From UBA11606 sp039188975 (GTDB taxonomy: Bacteria; Actinomycetota; Acidimicrobiia; Acidimicrobiales; Aldehydirespiratoraceae), in contig JBCCYT010000086.1 of NCBI GenBank assembly GCA_039188975.1, positions 1 through 18,186 of the forward strand: a stretch of DNA of 18,186 nt. The letters run 5' to 3'. Every line of letters begins with the position of its first letter. Position 1 is the stretch's first letter. The position numbers and the translations under genes were made by a program. The notes beneath the pieces were generated by a model, which ran no database searches, was not told where the DNA came from, and saw nothing but the letters and a program-made list of their open reading frames with translations. Below are positions 1 through 7,426 of the stretch, piece by piece.

Positions 1-596
1 CCGGTGAGCGCCGCTGCCCACACCAACGCCGGCAAGGTGATGACATCACCGGTTGCGGTCACCAACGGCGCCACGACATTGTCGAGATCCCAGCCGTAAC
101 GCACCGAACCATCGGCGAGCACCAGGGTGATCGCCAAAACGACGACCGAGGCGATCGCGCCGCCGACCGCCGACACCGTGATGAAGTCGACGACGCTCAT
201 GGTCGGCGCCACATTGAAAACGGTCGCGACCCCTTTGGCGAGCAGGGCAAGTTCGACGGAAACGGCCAGACTGAGCACGAGCGCGGCCGCAGTGTTTTGC
301 CCCACCACCGTGTCGAGCCGAGGCGAGAGCTGGAACTGGCCGGTGTGGATGCTCGTACCGAGCCGGCTCCCCAACGCACCAAAAATGTTGCCCTTCACCG
401 CAAGCGCAGCGGGAACCAGCAACAGCAGCCCGGGGAGCTCTTCGAGCGTGTCGGTGGTCGTCGCCAACGTGATACCGGCGACCAGGCTGGCAATGACAGC
501 GACCAGCAACGCCACGAAGGCGTCCCGATAGGCACCGACATCGCCCCCGACCATCCGGGCGAGCGGCGAACGTGAGCGGCGACGAGAACGAGCCAC
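1..596 (-). CDS. MgtE/SLC41-like divalent cation transporter (partial, C-terminus off window)
   Basis: Read in the frame that starts with GTG at 596; the reading frame stays open to the window edge, about 198 codons, with an in-frame TGA just upstream at 617-615. After an Arg-rich start come strongly hydrophobic helices. Two stretches look like the MgtE/SLC41 transmembrane domain: VPAALAVKGNIFGALGSRLG near residues 60-79, and WDLDNVVAPLVTATGDVITL near residues 168-187. These resemble the family's conserved PxLxGxxG...SRL and DPDNVAAPLVxxxGD signatures. Family members move Mg2+ or related divalent cations across the inner membrane; the actual ion here is inference. The other open frames in this stretch give low-quality Ser/Arg/Pro-rich translations. 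The start is leaderless-looking: GAGG lies too close to act as a ribosome site, and a -10-like CACACT ends six bases upstream. A downstream ATG at 554 is the alternative start. The gene is divergent from lemA with only 37 bases between them. Confidence 0.8.
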   Translation of the reverse strand, partial: MARSRRRSRSPLARMVGGDVGAYRDAFVALLVAVIASLVAGITLATTTDTLEELPGLLLLVPAALAVKGNIFGALGSRLGTSIHTGQFQLSPRLDTVVGQNTAAALVLSLAVSVELALLAKGVATVFNVAPTMSVVDFITVSAVGGAIASVVVLAITLVLADGSVRYGWDLDNVVAPLVTATGDVITLPALVWAAALT

Positions 597-608
597 ATCC
601 TCAGTGTG
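597..608 (-). promoter_or_regulatory. Possible -10 element of the transporter gene, leaderless
   Basis: CACACT (608-603) is followed by exactly six bases and then the GTG start at 596. The hexamer keeps only the A2 and T6 of the TAnnnT consensus, so alone it is weak. Support comes from the same spacing at better-matched starts elsewhere in the window. A CCTCA lies 17 bases upstream at the -35 place. Confidence 0.3.
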
Positions 609-633
609 GTGCGCTCACCGCCGATTGAGGACC

Positions 634-1188
634 ATGGCTACCGTTCTCATCGCCATCGTGATCGCTGCCCTTGGCTGGGTTGCGCTTGCGTTCAACCGAT
701 TCGTGAAGCAACGCGCGTCAGCCGACAACGCGTGGGCCAACGTCGAGAGCGAACTTCAGCGACGTCACAATCTCATCCCGAATCTGGTCGAAACGGTGAA
801 GGGGTACGCCGCCCACGAGGAACGGACCTTCACCGACGTGGCTCTCGCTCGCCAGCAGGCCACCGCCGCCCAGGGCGGCCCGGAGATGCACAACGGGCCA
901 GAGCAACTGTTGACCAGCGGTCTCCGCCAGCTGCTCGCCGTGAGCGAGGCCTACCCCGAGCTCAAGGCGAGTGGACGATTCCTCGACCTCCAGCAGGAGC
1001 TGGTCGTGACCGAAGATCGCATCCAGGCAGCCCGGCGACTCTTCAACGCCAACGTGCGCGATTACAACCAGCGGGTCGAGACCGTGCCGTCGATGTTCGT
1101 CGCCTCGGCGTTCGGGTTCTCGAAACGCACCTATTTCGAGATGGAACCCTCAGCCGCAGCCGTGCCGAGCGCCCGCAGCACCGACTGA
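634..1188 (+). CDS. lemA: LemA family membrane-anchored protein
   Basis: A 184-residue protein. It has an N-terminal transmembrane segment (about residues 2-18, TVLIAIVIAALGWVALAF) followed by a long helical domain typical of LemA. Hallmarks are the NAWANVESELQRRHNLIPNL stretch directly after the helix and the later NARVRDYN-like motif (NANVRDYNQRVE), with a typical LemA length. LemA proteins sit in the membrane with the coiled helical body exposed; their molecular role is not well defined. I chose ATG 634 over the GTG at 604 because TGAGG lies five bases upstream and the protein then starts directly with its membrane helix. The last 58 bases overlap the convergent flavoprotein gene in antisense. 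It stands alone, with none of the usual TPM-domain partner genes beside it. Confidence 0.88.
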   Translation: MATVLIAIVIAALGWVALAFNRFVKQRASADNAWANVESELQRRHNLIPNLVETVKGYAAHEERTFTDVALARQQATAAQGGPEMHNGPEQLLTSGLRQLLAVSEAYPELKASGRFLDLQQELVVTEDRIQAARRLFNANVRDYNQRVETVPSMFVASAFGFSKRTYFEMEPSAAAVPSARSTD

Positions 1189-2078
1189 CAATCGTCCCAG
1201 GTCGAACGCAGCACGTCGGCGACCGGTTCCACCGAGTGAATACGGCCCTGCACCTGCCCGGTCATGGCGAAGCCGCTCTCCATGTCGCCGCCGAAGTAGG
1301 TGCCCATCATCGCGTCGATGTCGAGACCCGCGGGCTCGTTGGCCGCATCGAGCGCCTTGGCCTTGTTCGTTCCGAGGACACGCATCGCCGGTCGGTGATG
1401 ACGATTGACCATGACGGTGTCGGTCTCGGCCCCGTCGACGATCGACTGCTTCCAGTTGTCGTGGATCGGCGACTCTGCTGACGCCACCATGCGGGTGCCC
1501 ATCTGGACGCCATCTGCGCCCATCGCGAGCGCGGCAGCCATCGACGGCCCGTCGACGATGCCGCCCGCTGCGATGATCGGTACGTCGAAGCGTTTGGCGA
1601 TCTCGGGGACCAACACAAGAGAGGACGCGCCGTCGGCGTTCTTGAAACCCCCACCCTCGGCGCCCTCGACGACCAATCCGTCGACGCCGGCGGCAATCGC
1701 CTTCTCGGCGCCCCGAAGCGTGGGTACGACATGAAACACGGTGATGCCGAGCTCTTTGAGCTGCGGTGCAAGCGCGGAGGGATCACCGGCCGACGTCGTG
1801 ACGAACGAGATCTGGTTCTCGACAACGAAGTCGACCATGCCAGGAAGGTCACGGATGAACATCTGGGCGAGGTTGACGCCAAAGGGCTTGTCGGTGAGCT
1901 GTCGCATCGCAGCAATCTCGCCCTTGATCGCCTCGAGGTCACCCGATGATGTTTCGATGATGCCGAGACCACCAGCGTCGGAGACCGCCGACGCCAGCTG
2001 GCTGCGAGCAATCCACCCCATCGGGGCCTGCACGATCGGGATCTCGATCCCGAGCATCTCGGTGATACGGGTCTTCAT
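1131..2078 (-). CDS. Nitronate monooxygenase-like FMN-dependent TIM-barrel protein
   Basis: A 315-residue TIM-barrel flavoprotein of the nitronate monooxygenase / 2-nitropropane dioxygenase family. The start MKTRITEMLGIEIPIVQAPM is the usual N-terminus, so ATG 2078 is preferred over the upstream frame start at 2123. FMN-binding features are visible: AGGLG near residue 35, AAGGIVDG at about 170-177, and GADGVQMGTR at about 187-196. The segment EGAEGGGF (about 138-145) has Phe where class I nitronate monooxygenases have the catalytic His (AGGHxG). Nitronate oxidation is therefore uncertain; the protein may belong to the related enoyl-reductase/acyl-CoA branch, or to an uncharacterised subgroup. 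It starts 20 bases after the stop of the upstream exported protein gene and so could be the last gene of the sigma operon. Its 3' end overlaps lemA by 58 bases. Confidence 0.85.
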   Translation of the reverse strand: MKTRITEMLGIEIPIVQAPMGWIARSQLASAVSDAGGLGIIETSSGDLEAIKGEIAAMRQLTDKPFGVNLAQMFIRDLPGMVDFVVENQISFVTTSAGDPSALAPQLKELGITVFHVVPTLRGAEKAIAAGVDGLVVEGAEGGGFKNADGASSLVLVPEIAKRFDVPIIAAGGIVDGPSMAAALAMGADGVQMGTRMVASAESPIHDNWKQSIVDGAETDTVMVNRHHRPAMRVLGTNKAKALDAANEPAGLDIDAMMGTYFGGDMESGFAMTGQVQGRIHSVEPVADVLRSTWDDCQSVLRALGTAAAEGSISK

Positions 2079-2098
2079 GATCAGCTGCCGGCGTTCGC

Positions 2099-4495
2099 TC
2101 AGTCGACCACGACTCGGTGCCACCCGCTGGTGTCGCGGTACACCACCACACCGTTGTTGATGGCTGCGCCGCTTCCGCCGTAGTAGTGACCGTCCTCGTT
2201 TGCGTCCGCCTCGAGCGGTTGCACGATCCAGTCACGCCCGTCGGTTGTTGCGACCAGCACCAACTCAGGGACGTACGGATTGGCTTTATAGAAGGCTTCC
2301 CACGCGGCCGACTCGGGGCCCCAAATCAGGTCCTCGGCTGCTTCCATCGGGATCGACACGATGATCTCGCCGTCATCGTCGGTGAAATCGATCGAGTCGT
2401 CGGCCCACTGATAGAGCTCGGCGCTCCACATCGCAATCGTGACATCGCGCACGGTTTCGCCGGTGGCCGTGTCGACGATGCGGAGGGATTGCGATCCCTC
2501 GCCGTCGGCCGACAGCGTGATCTCGAAACCGTCCTGTTCGGCCGTGCCGGACCAGGCGACGAACTGCGGCTCGCTGCGTTGAGCCATGTCGATGACCGTC
2601 GCCAGCCCGTCACCGCCGGCGACTCGGGGATCGAACGAGTACCAGAATTCCTGACCGATGTCGGGCCCATCGACTGCTTCCCACGTCCCCGATTGGGGAT
2701 CGCCGACATACAGGTTCTGCCCACCGTCGCGATCATTGGCGATCACCACGACGCCACCGTCGACTGGCGCCACCACGTCGATCCACTCTGTATCGGGGAG
2801 GGTTGTCGGCGTCCAGGAGATGCCGTCAGCAGAGAAGAACGCCTGGGTCTCATAGGTGCCGCCGCTGGTGACTTCCATGTAGGCGTCGAGCAACTCGGGA
2901 TCTTCGGTGACGGTCTGGGTGGCGAGATCGAGCAGACCAGCGTCGGCGAGCACGGCGGTGGTTTCCTCGATCGAGTTCGCATCGGTGATCTCAAAGCCGG
3001 CTTCGGCCAGCACATCGATGATCTCCTGGGGGAACCGGTCGGCGATGTCGGGGACGAGGTCCTGCAGGCTGGTGTCAGATGGTGTGTAGTGCTGCCCCCA
3101 TGCGAGGAAGCCGTCGGCGACGCTCGCCAGCTGGTACCAGTCGAGGCCCTCAGGCGACGTGGCGCTCGTGACCGATCCTGACATGTCGCCGACGAACGCG
3201 GCCCGGTCGGTTCCGTCGCCGACGGAGCCCTCACTCCACTCGGCGTACGAAATGGGGAGGTCGTCCCACGAGATCAGCTCGACGAGCTCAGGCTCCCACT
3301 CCTCGATCGCGGCGGAGTCGCCGGACTCTTCCGCGGCCATCATCGCGTCCTGGAACGCAACGTCGTTCCAGTCCTCGATCCGAATGCCCTCAGCCGTCGG
3401 GTTCCACGAGTACGAGCCGTTTTGGATGCGTTCGGGGAGCAAGCTCCACAGGTCGATGTACTGATTGATCTGGGCGGACACGTACCAACGGCCGTCTGAG
3501 ACCGCGATCTGATCCATCCATGCATCAACCTGGACATACGCCGGCCGGTCGGGAAGCTCGATCGGCAACTCGGTGCTGGTCCAGGTCACGAGATCGCTGG
3601 TCATGTGAACCGTCACGGCAAAGTCGGTGCTGCGACCCTCGTCGGTCCATGTCTGACTCGTCACGACGGCGATGAGATGTTCACCATCGGTGCGGAATTC
3701 GGGCCAGGAATGCTCTGGCACCTCGAACGAGAAGTCGATCGGCTCCCAGGTGATGCCATCGGCTGAGTACTCCGCGACTCGGACGTAGGTCCCGCCGCTC
3801 AACACGTCGGAATAGGCACGCATGAGTTCCGGATCGTCGGCGAAGATCGCCATGACCTCCTCGAGGAGTCCAGCCTCTTCGAGCACCGCAGAGGCGTCCT
3901 CCATCGCGCCGGGGTCACCAAGGCTGATTCCCGCCGCCTGCACGGCTTCGGTGACCTCCGCAGGGAAGCGTTCCGCAAGGTCCGGAATGAGGTCGTCGAG
4001 CGTCTGCTCGCTCGGTACGAACTCGTCACGAATCGACAGGAAGCCGTCGCCCCACGGCATCGGCGCATGGCCGCCGTAGAAGTCGCCCCCGTCGGTCGCA
4101 AACACCTGGTAGGACCCCGACTCTTCTCGTGCGTCGCCGTCACTGCTCTCGCCATCGTCGTCGATGACCGCAGCATCGGTCGACGGCTCGTCGTCGCTCT
4201 CGTCGGTTGTGGCCTCCGCGTCGGGATCGCTCTCGGCATCCTCGGCCGTTGCTTCGGTGTCGCCGTCGGAGGCTGCATCATCGTCGGTCTCACCACTGCT
4301 CACCGCGACCACCACCGCTCCGGCGACCACGAGGGCAAAGGCAGCCAAAACGACGAGCCCTCGGCGTCCCCAACTGCCTGCCGTTTTCCCCGACACGGTC
4401 GGGTCGGTGGTCGCAAGCCCGTCGGGCAAGTCGTTCATGTCGGCCGACGCGCCATCATCGCCCGCGTCTGAACCGGTGGGGTTGATCTCGTCCAT
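2099..4495 (-). CDS. Single-pass exported protein with acidic linker and Asp-box-like repeats (paralogue 2)
   Basis: A 798-residue protein of unknown function. Order: Asp/Gly-rich cytoplasmic arm (1-45), one transmembrane helix (about 46-66, RGLVVLAAFALVVAGAVVVA), and a highly acidic Asp/Glu/Ser linker (to about 127). A large outer part follows with recurring S-x-D-G-x-x-W motifs (SADGITW, SADGISW, TTDGRDW; variant TSDLVTW), like the Asp boxes of sialidase/BNR beta-propellers. Two copies of an 86-residue module are clear, residues 165-250 and 476-561. Each is helical, runs through RFP, AGLL and DPEL, and ends SGGTY...SADGI-W. It is paralogous over most of its length to the upstream gene. The start at 4495 is chosen for GGAGGAG about nine bases upstream; ATG 4513 has no such site. 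It lies about 55 bases after the upstream stop, so cotranscription is likely. It lacks the short arm that in the upstream paralogue resembles an anti-sigma domain. Confidence 0.8.
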   Translation of the reverse strand: MDEINPTGSDAGDDGASADMNDLPDGLATTDPTVSGKTAGSWGRRGLVVLAAFALVVAGAVVVAVSSGETDDDAASDGDTEATAEDAESDPDAEATTDESDDEPSTDAAVIDDDGESSDGDAREESGSYQVFATDGGDFYGGHAPMPWGDGFLSIRDEFVPSEQTLDDLIPDLAERFPAEVTEAVQAAGISLGDPGAMEDASAVLEEAGLLEEVMAIFADDPELMRAYSDVLSGGTYVRVAEYSADGITWEPIDFSFEVPEHSWPEFRTDGEHLIAVVTSQTWTDEGRSTDFAVTVHMTSDLVTWTSTELPIELPDRPAYVQVDAWMDQIAVSDGRWYVSAQINQYIDLWSLLPERIQNGSYSWNPTAEGIRIEDWNDVAFQDAMMAAEESGDSAAIEEWEPELVELISWDDLPISYAEWSEGSVGDGTDRAAFVGDMSGSVTSATSPEGLDWYQLASVADGFLAWGQHYTPSDTSLQDLVPDIADRFPQEIIDVLAEAGFEITDANSIEETTAVLADAGLLDLATQTVTEDPELLDAYMEVTSGGTYETQAFFSADGISWTPTTLPDTEWIDVVAPVDGGVVVIANDRDGGQNLYVGDPQSGTWEAVDGPDIGQEFWYSFDPRVAGGDGLATVIDMAQRSEPQFVAWSGTAEQDGFEITLSADGEGSQSLRIVDTATGETVRDVTIAMWSAELYQWADDSIDFTDDDGEIIVSIPMEAAEDLIWGPESAAWEAFYKANPYVPELVLVATTDGRDWIVQPLEADANEDGHYYGGSGAAINNGVVVYRDTSGWHRVVVD

Positions 4496-4550
4496 AGCTC
4501 CAGTCTCCTCCATAACCGTCGAGCGTGCTCGTCGCGTACCCAGAGCAGTC

Positions 4551-6788
4551 TCAGGGCAACGTCACCACGATGGTGTCGCCCGAGTCATCGGCGATGAGCA
4601 CCGTGTCGCCATTGATGATCGGTTGGTCGTACCAGCCGTACTCGTCGGTGAGCGCGGGCAGTTCGATGAGCGTCCAGGCGCGGCCGTCACGACTGGCGAC
4701 GAGGCGGTAGTCGGCGACATAGGGGTTGTCGTCGTAGAAGTTCGTCCACGCGTCGTTCTCACGATCGAAGATTTCGGCCTGCGCGACCTCCACGGGAATC
4801 GCCAGGATCGACTCGCCGTTCGCATCGAGGAACGACAGGCTGTCATCGCCGGTCCACGCATAGAACGAGAAGAGATCACCGGACGTTTCGTGGATGACCT
4901 CACCGTCTTGGCTGATGACCAGCGTTGCTGTGCCATCGTCAGCGCTGGCCAGCTCGATCTGGAAACCATCGTGGGAAAAAGAGGCTTCCCAGCTCGGGAA
5001 GCCGACGGGCCCGCCGCTGCCAAGGTCGATGATCGAGGCGATCCCGCCCCGCTGGGACGCGAACCACACCCACGCGGCACCCACATCGGGGCCGTCGACC
5101 TCGGTCATGTTCGACCCGTCGGCGTCGCCGACGAAAAACCGCTGCTCGCCACCGCTATCGCTCGCAGTGACCAACACGCCACCGTCGAATGCAGCCACCG
5201 AGTCGATCCACACTCCGGCCTCGCCCAGCGCACCCAACGCGATCGGAACCCACGTCTGACCGTCGGTGGAGCGATAGCCGACAACGGCGGGCCCGGTTGG
5301 TTCGGCATCGACATCACCGTCGCCGGTCACCGAAATCTCACCGGGCCCAAACTCCGTCGTGATCGCAATGAAGCCAGCATCGGTCGCCACGATCTCGTTG
5401 CGATCGGCACTGTTGCCGGGTGCTTCGACGAGCACGACGTTGCCGTCGAAGTCGCCGGCGTACGCCGCGGTGCCATCGGTGCCGGAACCGTCGAAGGTGG
5501 CCAGATAGTCGTCATGGCTGAACGGCATGGCACTCCACGGCACGACGCGGACAACCGTTGCTTCCGAATCGGTGAACGCAACGTCATCGATCGAAACCGA
5601 TGATGGTTCGGTTTGGTCCGTGAGGCCGGACAGGCCCTCGGTCTCGATCGAGGCGCTCCAGTCGAGGATCTCGATCCCGGCCTCGGTCGGATTCCAGCTG
5701 TACCCGCGCTCGGAGATCTCCGCTCGAACATCGGCGGGGAGCGACTGCTCGACATCGATCCAGGACCAGGTCAACACCGGTAGGTACCAGGCGTTCTCAC
5801 CGAGCACGATGTCGCCCGCGCTGACATCGACGGTCAGGTAGGGCGGCGCATCGGGACGTTCGATCGGCACGACCGTCTCGGTCCAGTTGACCAGGTCGGT
5901 GGTGGTGTAGACCCGAATGTCGAGGTCACCGACGTCGCGATCAGCGGCGTAGACGCTCCCGTTGACCAGCACGGCCAGTACCTCGCCGTTCGATTCCACC
6001 TCCGAGAACACATCGATCTCGTCGGGCCAGAAGAAGTTCTCGACGGAGGTCCACGTCTCGCCATCGTCGGAATACGCGGCGGAAACCAGCGCCGCACCGG
6101 GGTCGAACGTGCGGTCGAGCAGATCTTCCATCCAGGTGGTCAGCGCAGGATCGTCCTCGACGATCGCCGACGCTTCCTCCTCGAGACCGGCGTCCGCCAG
6201 CGCATCAGCGACCTCGTCGCTCAGAACGGACGCATCACCTGCGGCAAGGAACACGTCGAGAATCTGCTGAGGGAAGACCGAGGCGACATCGGATGTGGCG
6301 AACTCGGCCGCCGTCGGAAGCGATGCCAGGCCGGCATCCCAGTTGTTCGTCAACCGCAGGAAGCCAGCGCCCCACGGGACGATCTCACTGGCCTCGAACG
6401 CCGCGTCCAAGACGAGAGACCCGTCATCGGTGCTCAGCAGGTCGCCCTCGAAGCTCTCCATTTCGACAGCTGCCGTTCCGTCGCCCTCAGCACGGGCCGG
6501 ATCGTCGTCATCGGCCTCGGTCTCTGGCATCTCGGCCTCGGACTCTGACATCTCGGTCTCGGTCACTGCGTCGGTGGCCAGATCGGAGTTGGCCTCATCG
6601 TCGGAGAACGACGTCACCGCAACCGTGCCGCCGACGACAAGCGCAAAGGCACCGAGCACGGTGGCGCCACGCTGGTAGAGGGTGCGGCGCCGACCGCGAG
6701 CTTGCACCGACTCCAAGGTCACGTCAGCAACCGCCGCCTGTTCGGCCATGGCACCGAGCCGGGAGCGAAGTTCGTCGTCTGGAATCAT
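4551..6788 (-). CDS. Sigma-coupled single-pass membrane protein with Asp-box-like repeats, putative anti-sigma/sensor (paralogue 1)
   Basis: A 745-residue protein. Its ATG overlaps the sigma factor stop (ATGA), and GGAGG sits seven bases upstream; the longer open frame to 6926 lies wholly inside the sigma gene and is rejected. A short cytoplasmic arm, DDELRSRLGAMAEQAAVADV followed by ARGRRR (residues 3-35), resembles the small helical arms found downstream of actinobacterial ECF sigma genes. It lacks the His-x3-Cys-x2-Cys of zinc anti-sigma factors. A transmembrane helix (about 41-59) and an acidic linker (to about 115) precede a large outer region with SDDGETW, STDGQTW and SRDGRAW motifs (variant TTDLVNW), as in BNR/sialidase-like propellers. 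One copy of the helical module shared with paralogue 2 lies at about 154-246. Anti-sigma function is inferred from gene order and coupling; the ligand is unknown. Confidence 0.78.
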   Translation of the reverse strand: MIPDDELRSRLGAMAEQAAVADVTLESVQARGRRRTLYQRGATVLGAFALVVGGTVAVTSFSDDEANSDLATDAVTETEMSESEAEMPETEADDDDPARAEGDGTAAVEMESFEGDLLSTDDGSLVLDAAFEASEIVPWGAGFLRLTNNWDAGLASLPTAAEFATSDVASVFPQQILDVFLAAGDASVLSDEVADALADAGLEEEASAIVEDDPALTTWMEDLLDRTFDPGAALVSAAYSDDGETWTSVENFFWPDEIDVFSEVESNGEVLAVLVNGSVYAADRDVGDLDIRVYTTTDLVNWTETVVPIERPDAPPYLTVDVSAGDIVLGENAWYLPVLTWSWIDVEQSLPADVRAEISERGYSWNPTEAGIEILDWSASIETEGLSGLTDQTEPSSVSIDDVAFTDSEATVVRVVPWSAMPFSHDDYLATFDGSGTDGTAAYAGDFDGNVVLVEAPGNSADRNEIVATDAGFIAITTEFGPGEISVTGDGDVDAEPTGPAVVGYRSTDGQTWVPIALGALGEAGVWIDSVAAFDGGVLVTASDSGGEQRFFVGDADGSNMTEVDGPDVGAAWVWFASQRGGIASIIDLGSGGPVGFPSWEASFSHDGFQIELASADDGTATLVISQDGEVIHETSGDLFSFYAWTGDDSLSFLDANGESILAIPVEVAQAEIFDRENDAWTNFYDDNPYVADYRLVASRDGRAWTLIELPALTDEYGWYDQPIINGDTVLIADDSGDTIVVTLP

Positions 6789-7342
6789 GAGGGAGCCTCC
6801 GTGGGGTTTTCCATGAGGACCGCGAGTCGAGCAAGCCCCCGGCTCAATCGGCTCTTGACCGTGCCGGGCGCAATCTGCAGCGCCTCGGCGGTTTGAAACT
6901 CGGACCAATCGAGCAGGTAGCGGCACACGACCACCGAACGCTGCTCGACGGGAAGCTCCGCCAACGCCTGACCAAGGGCGGGGTCGACGTCAGGCGTCGG
7001 CGGAGCAGGAAGGTCGGGGGATTCCGAGCGAAAGATCTCGCGCACGAGCTTGCGCCGACGGGAGTGGGCCCAGTTGAGCCCGACCCGATAGACCCACCCG
7101 GCGGGGTTCGAATAGCGGCCAACGTCGTCCCAGCGCTGATAAGCACGAGCCATCGCTTCGGCCGCGGCATCAGATGCGAGCTGATCGTCGCGAAGCGTCA
7201 GCGCCAGCGCCGATGCGATCGTGCGGTGATGATCAGCAAAGAAGCCGGAGAAATCGAGCGACACGGGCGAATGACCGCCATCGCTCACCAACTCGAGATG
7301 CGGTTGGCCATTGGCGTTGCGTTGTTCGTTCACCGCTCTCAC
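6785..7342 (-). CDS. ECF RNA polymerase sigma factor
   Basis: A 185-residue sigma-70 family factor. Region 2 is at about residues 34-97, including DAAAEAMARAYQRWDDVGRY and NPAGWVYRVGLNWAHSRRRK. Region 4 is at about 126-175, ending in the helix-turn-helix FQTAEALQIAPGTVKSRLSR. A Pro/Asp-rich linker joins them, and there is no extra C-terminal domain. It would direct RNA polymerase to a small regulon. GTG 7342 is chosen because an ECF-type promoter (GGAACC-N16-CGTCTA) ends six bases before it. An ATG at 7357 would overlap the -10, and a GTG at 7333 is a third option. The stop overlaps the next gene's ATG, so the two are translationally coupled. Confidence 0.88.
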   Translation of the reverse strand: MRAVNEQRNANGQPHLELVSDGGHSPVSLDFSGFFADHHRTIASALALTLRDDQLASDAAAEAMARAYQRWDDVGRYSNPAGWVYRVGLNWAHSRRRKLVREIFRSESPDLPAPPTPDVDPALGQALAELPVEQRSVVVCRYLLDWSEFQTAEALQIAPGTVKSRLSRGLARLAVLMENPTEAPS

Positions 7343-7376
7343 GTCCCCTAGACGCATCAGATCCGAGATCGGTTCC
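7343..7376 (-). promoter_or_regulatory. ECF-type promoter of the sigma factor operon
   Basis: GGAACC (7376-7371), a 16-base spacer and CGTCTA (7354-7349) match the known ECF sigma consensus (GGAAC...CGTC). Six bases (GGGGAC) then lead to GTG 7342. This suggests autoregulation and a leaderless or nearly leaderless message. That this particular sigma factor reads it is inference. Confidence 0.65.
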
Positions 7377-7426
7377 GTTCTGCGCCAAGAAATGGCGACC
7401 CGTCATGAGAAAACCATGCCAGAACC

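Noticed and set aside
4164..5603. 479-codon plus-strand open frame across the two exported protein genes
   Set aside because: It spans the junction of two well-supported minus-strand genes and reads as a composition-driven shadow.
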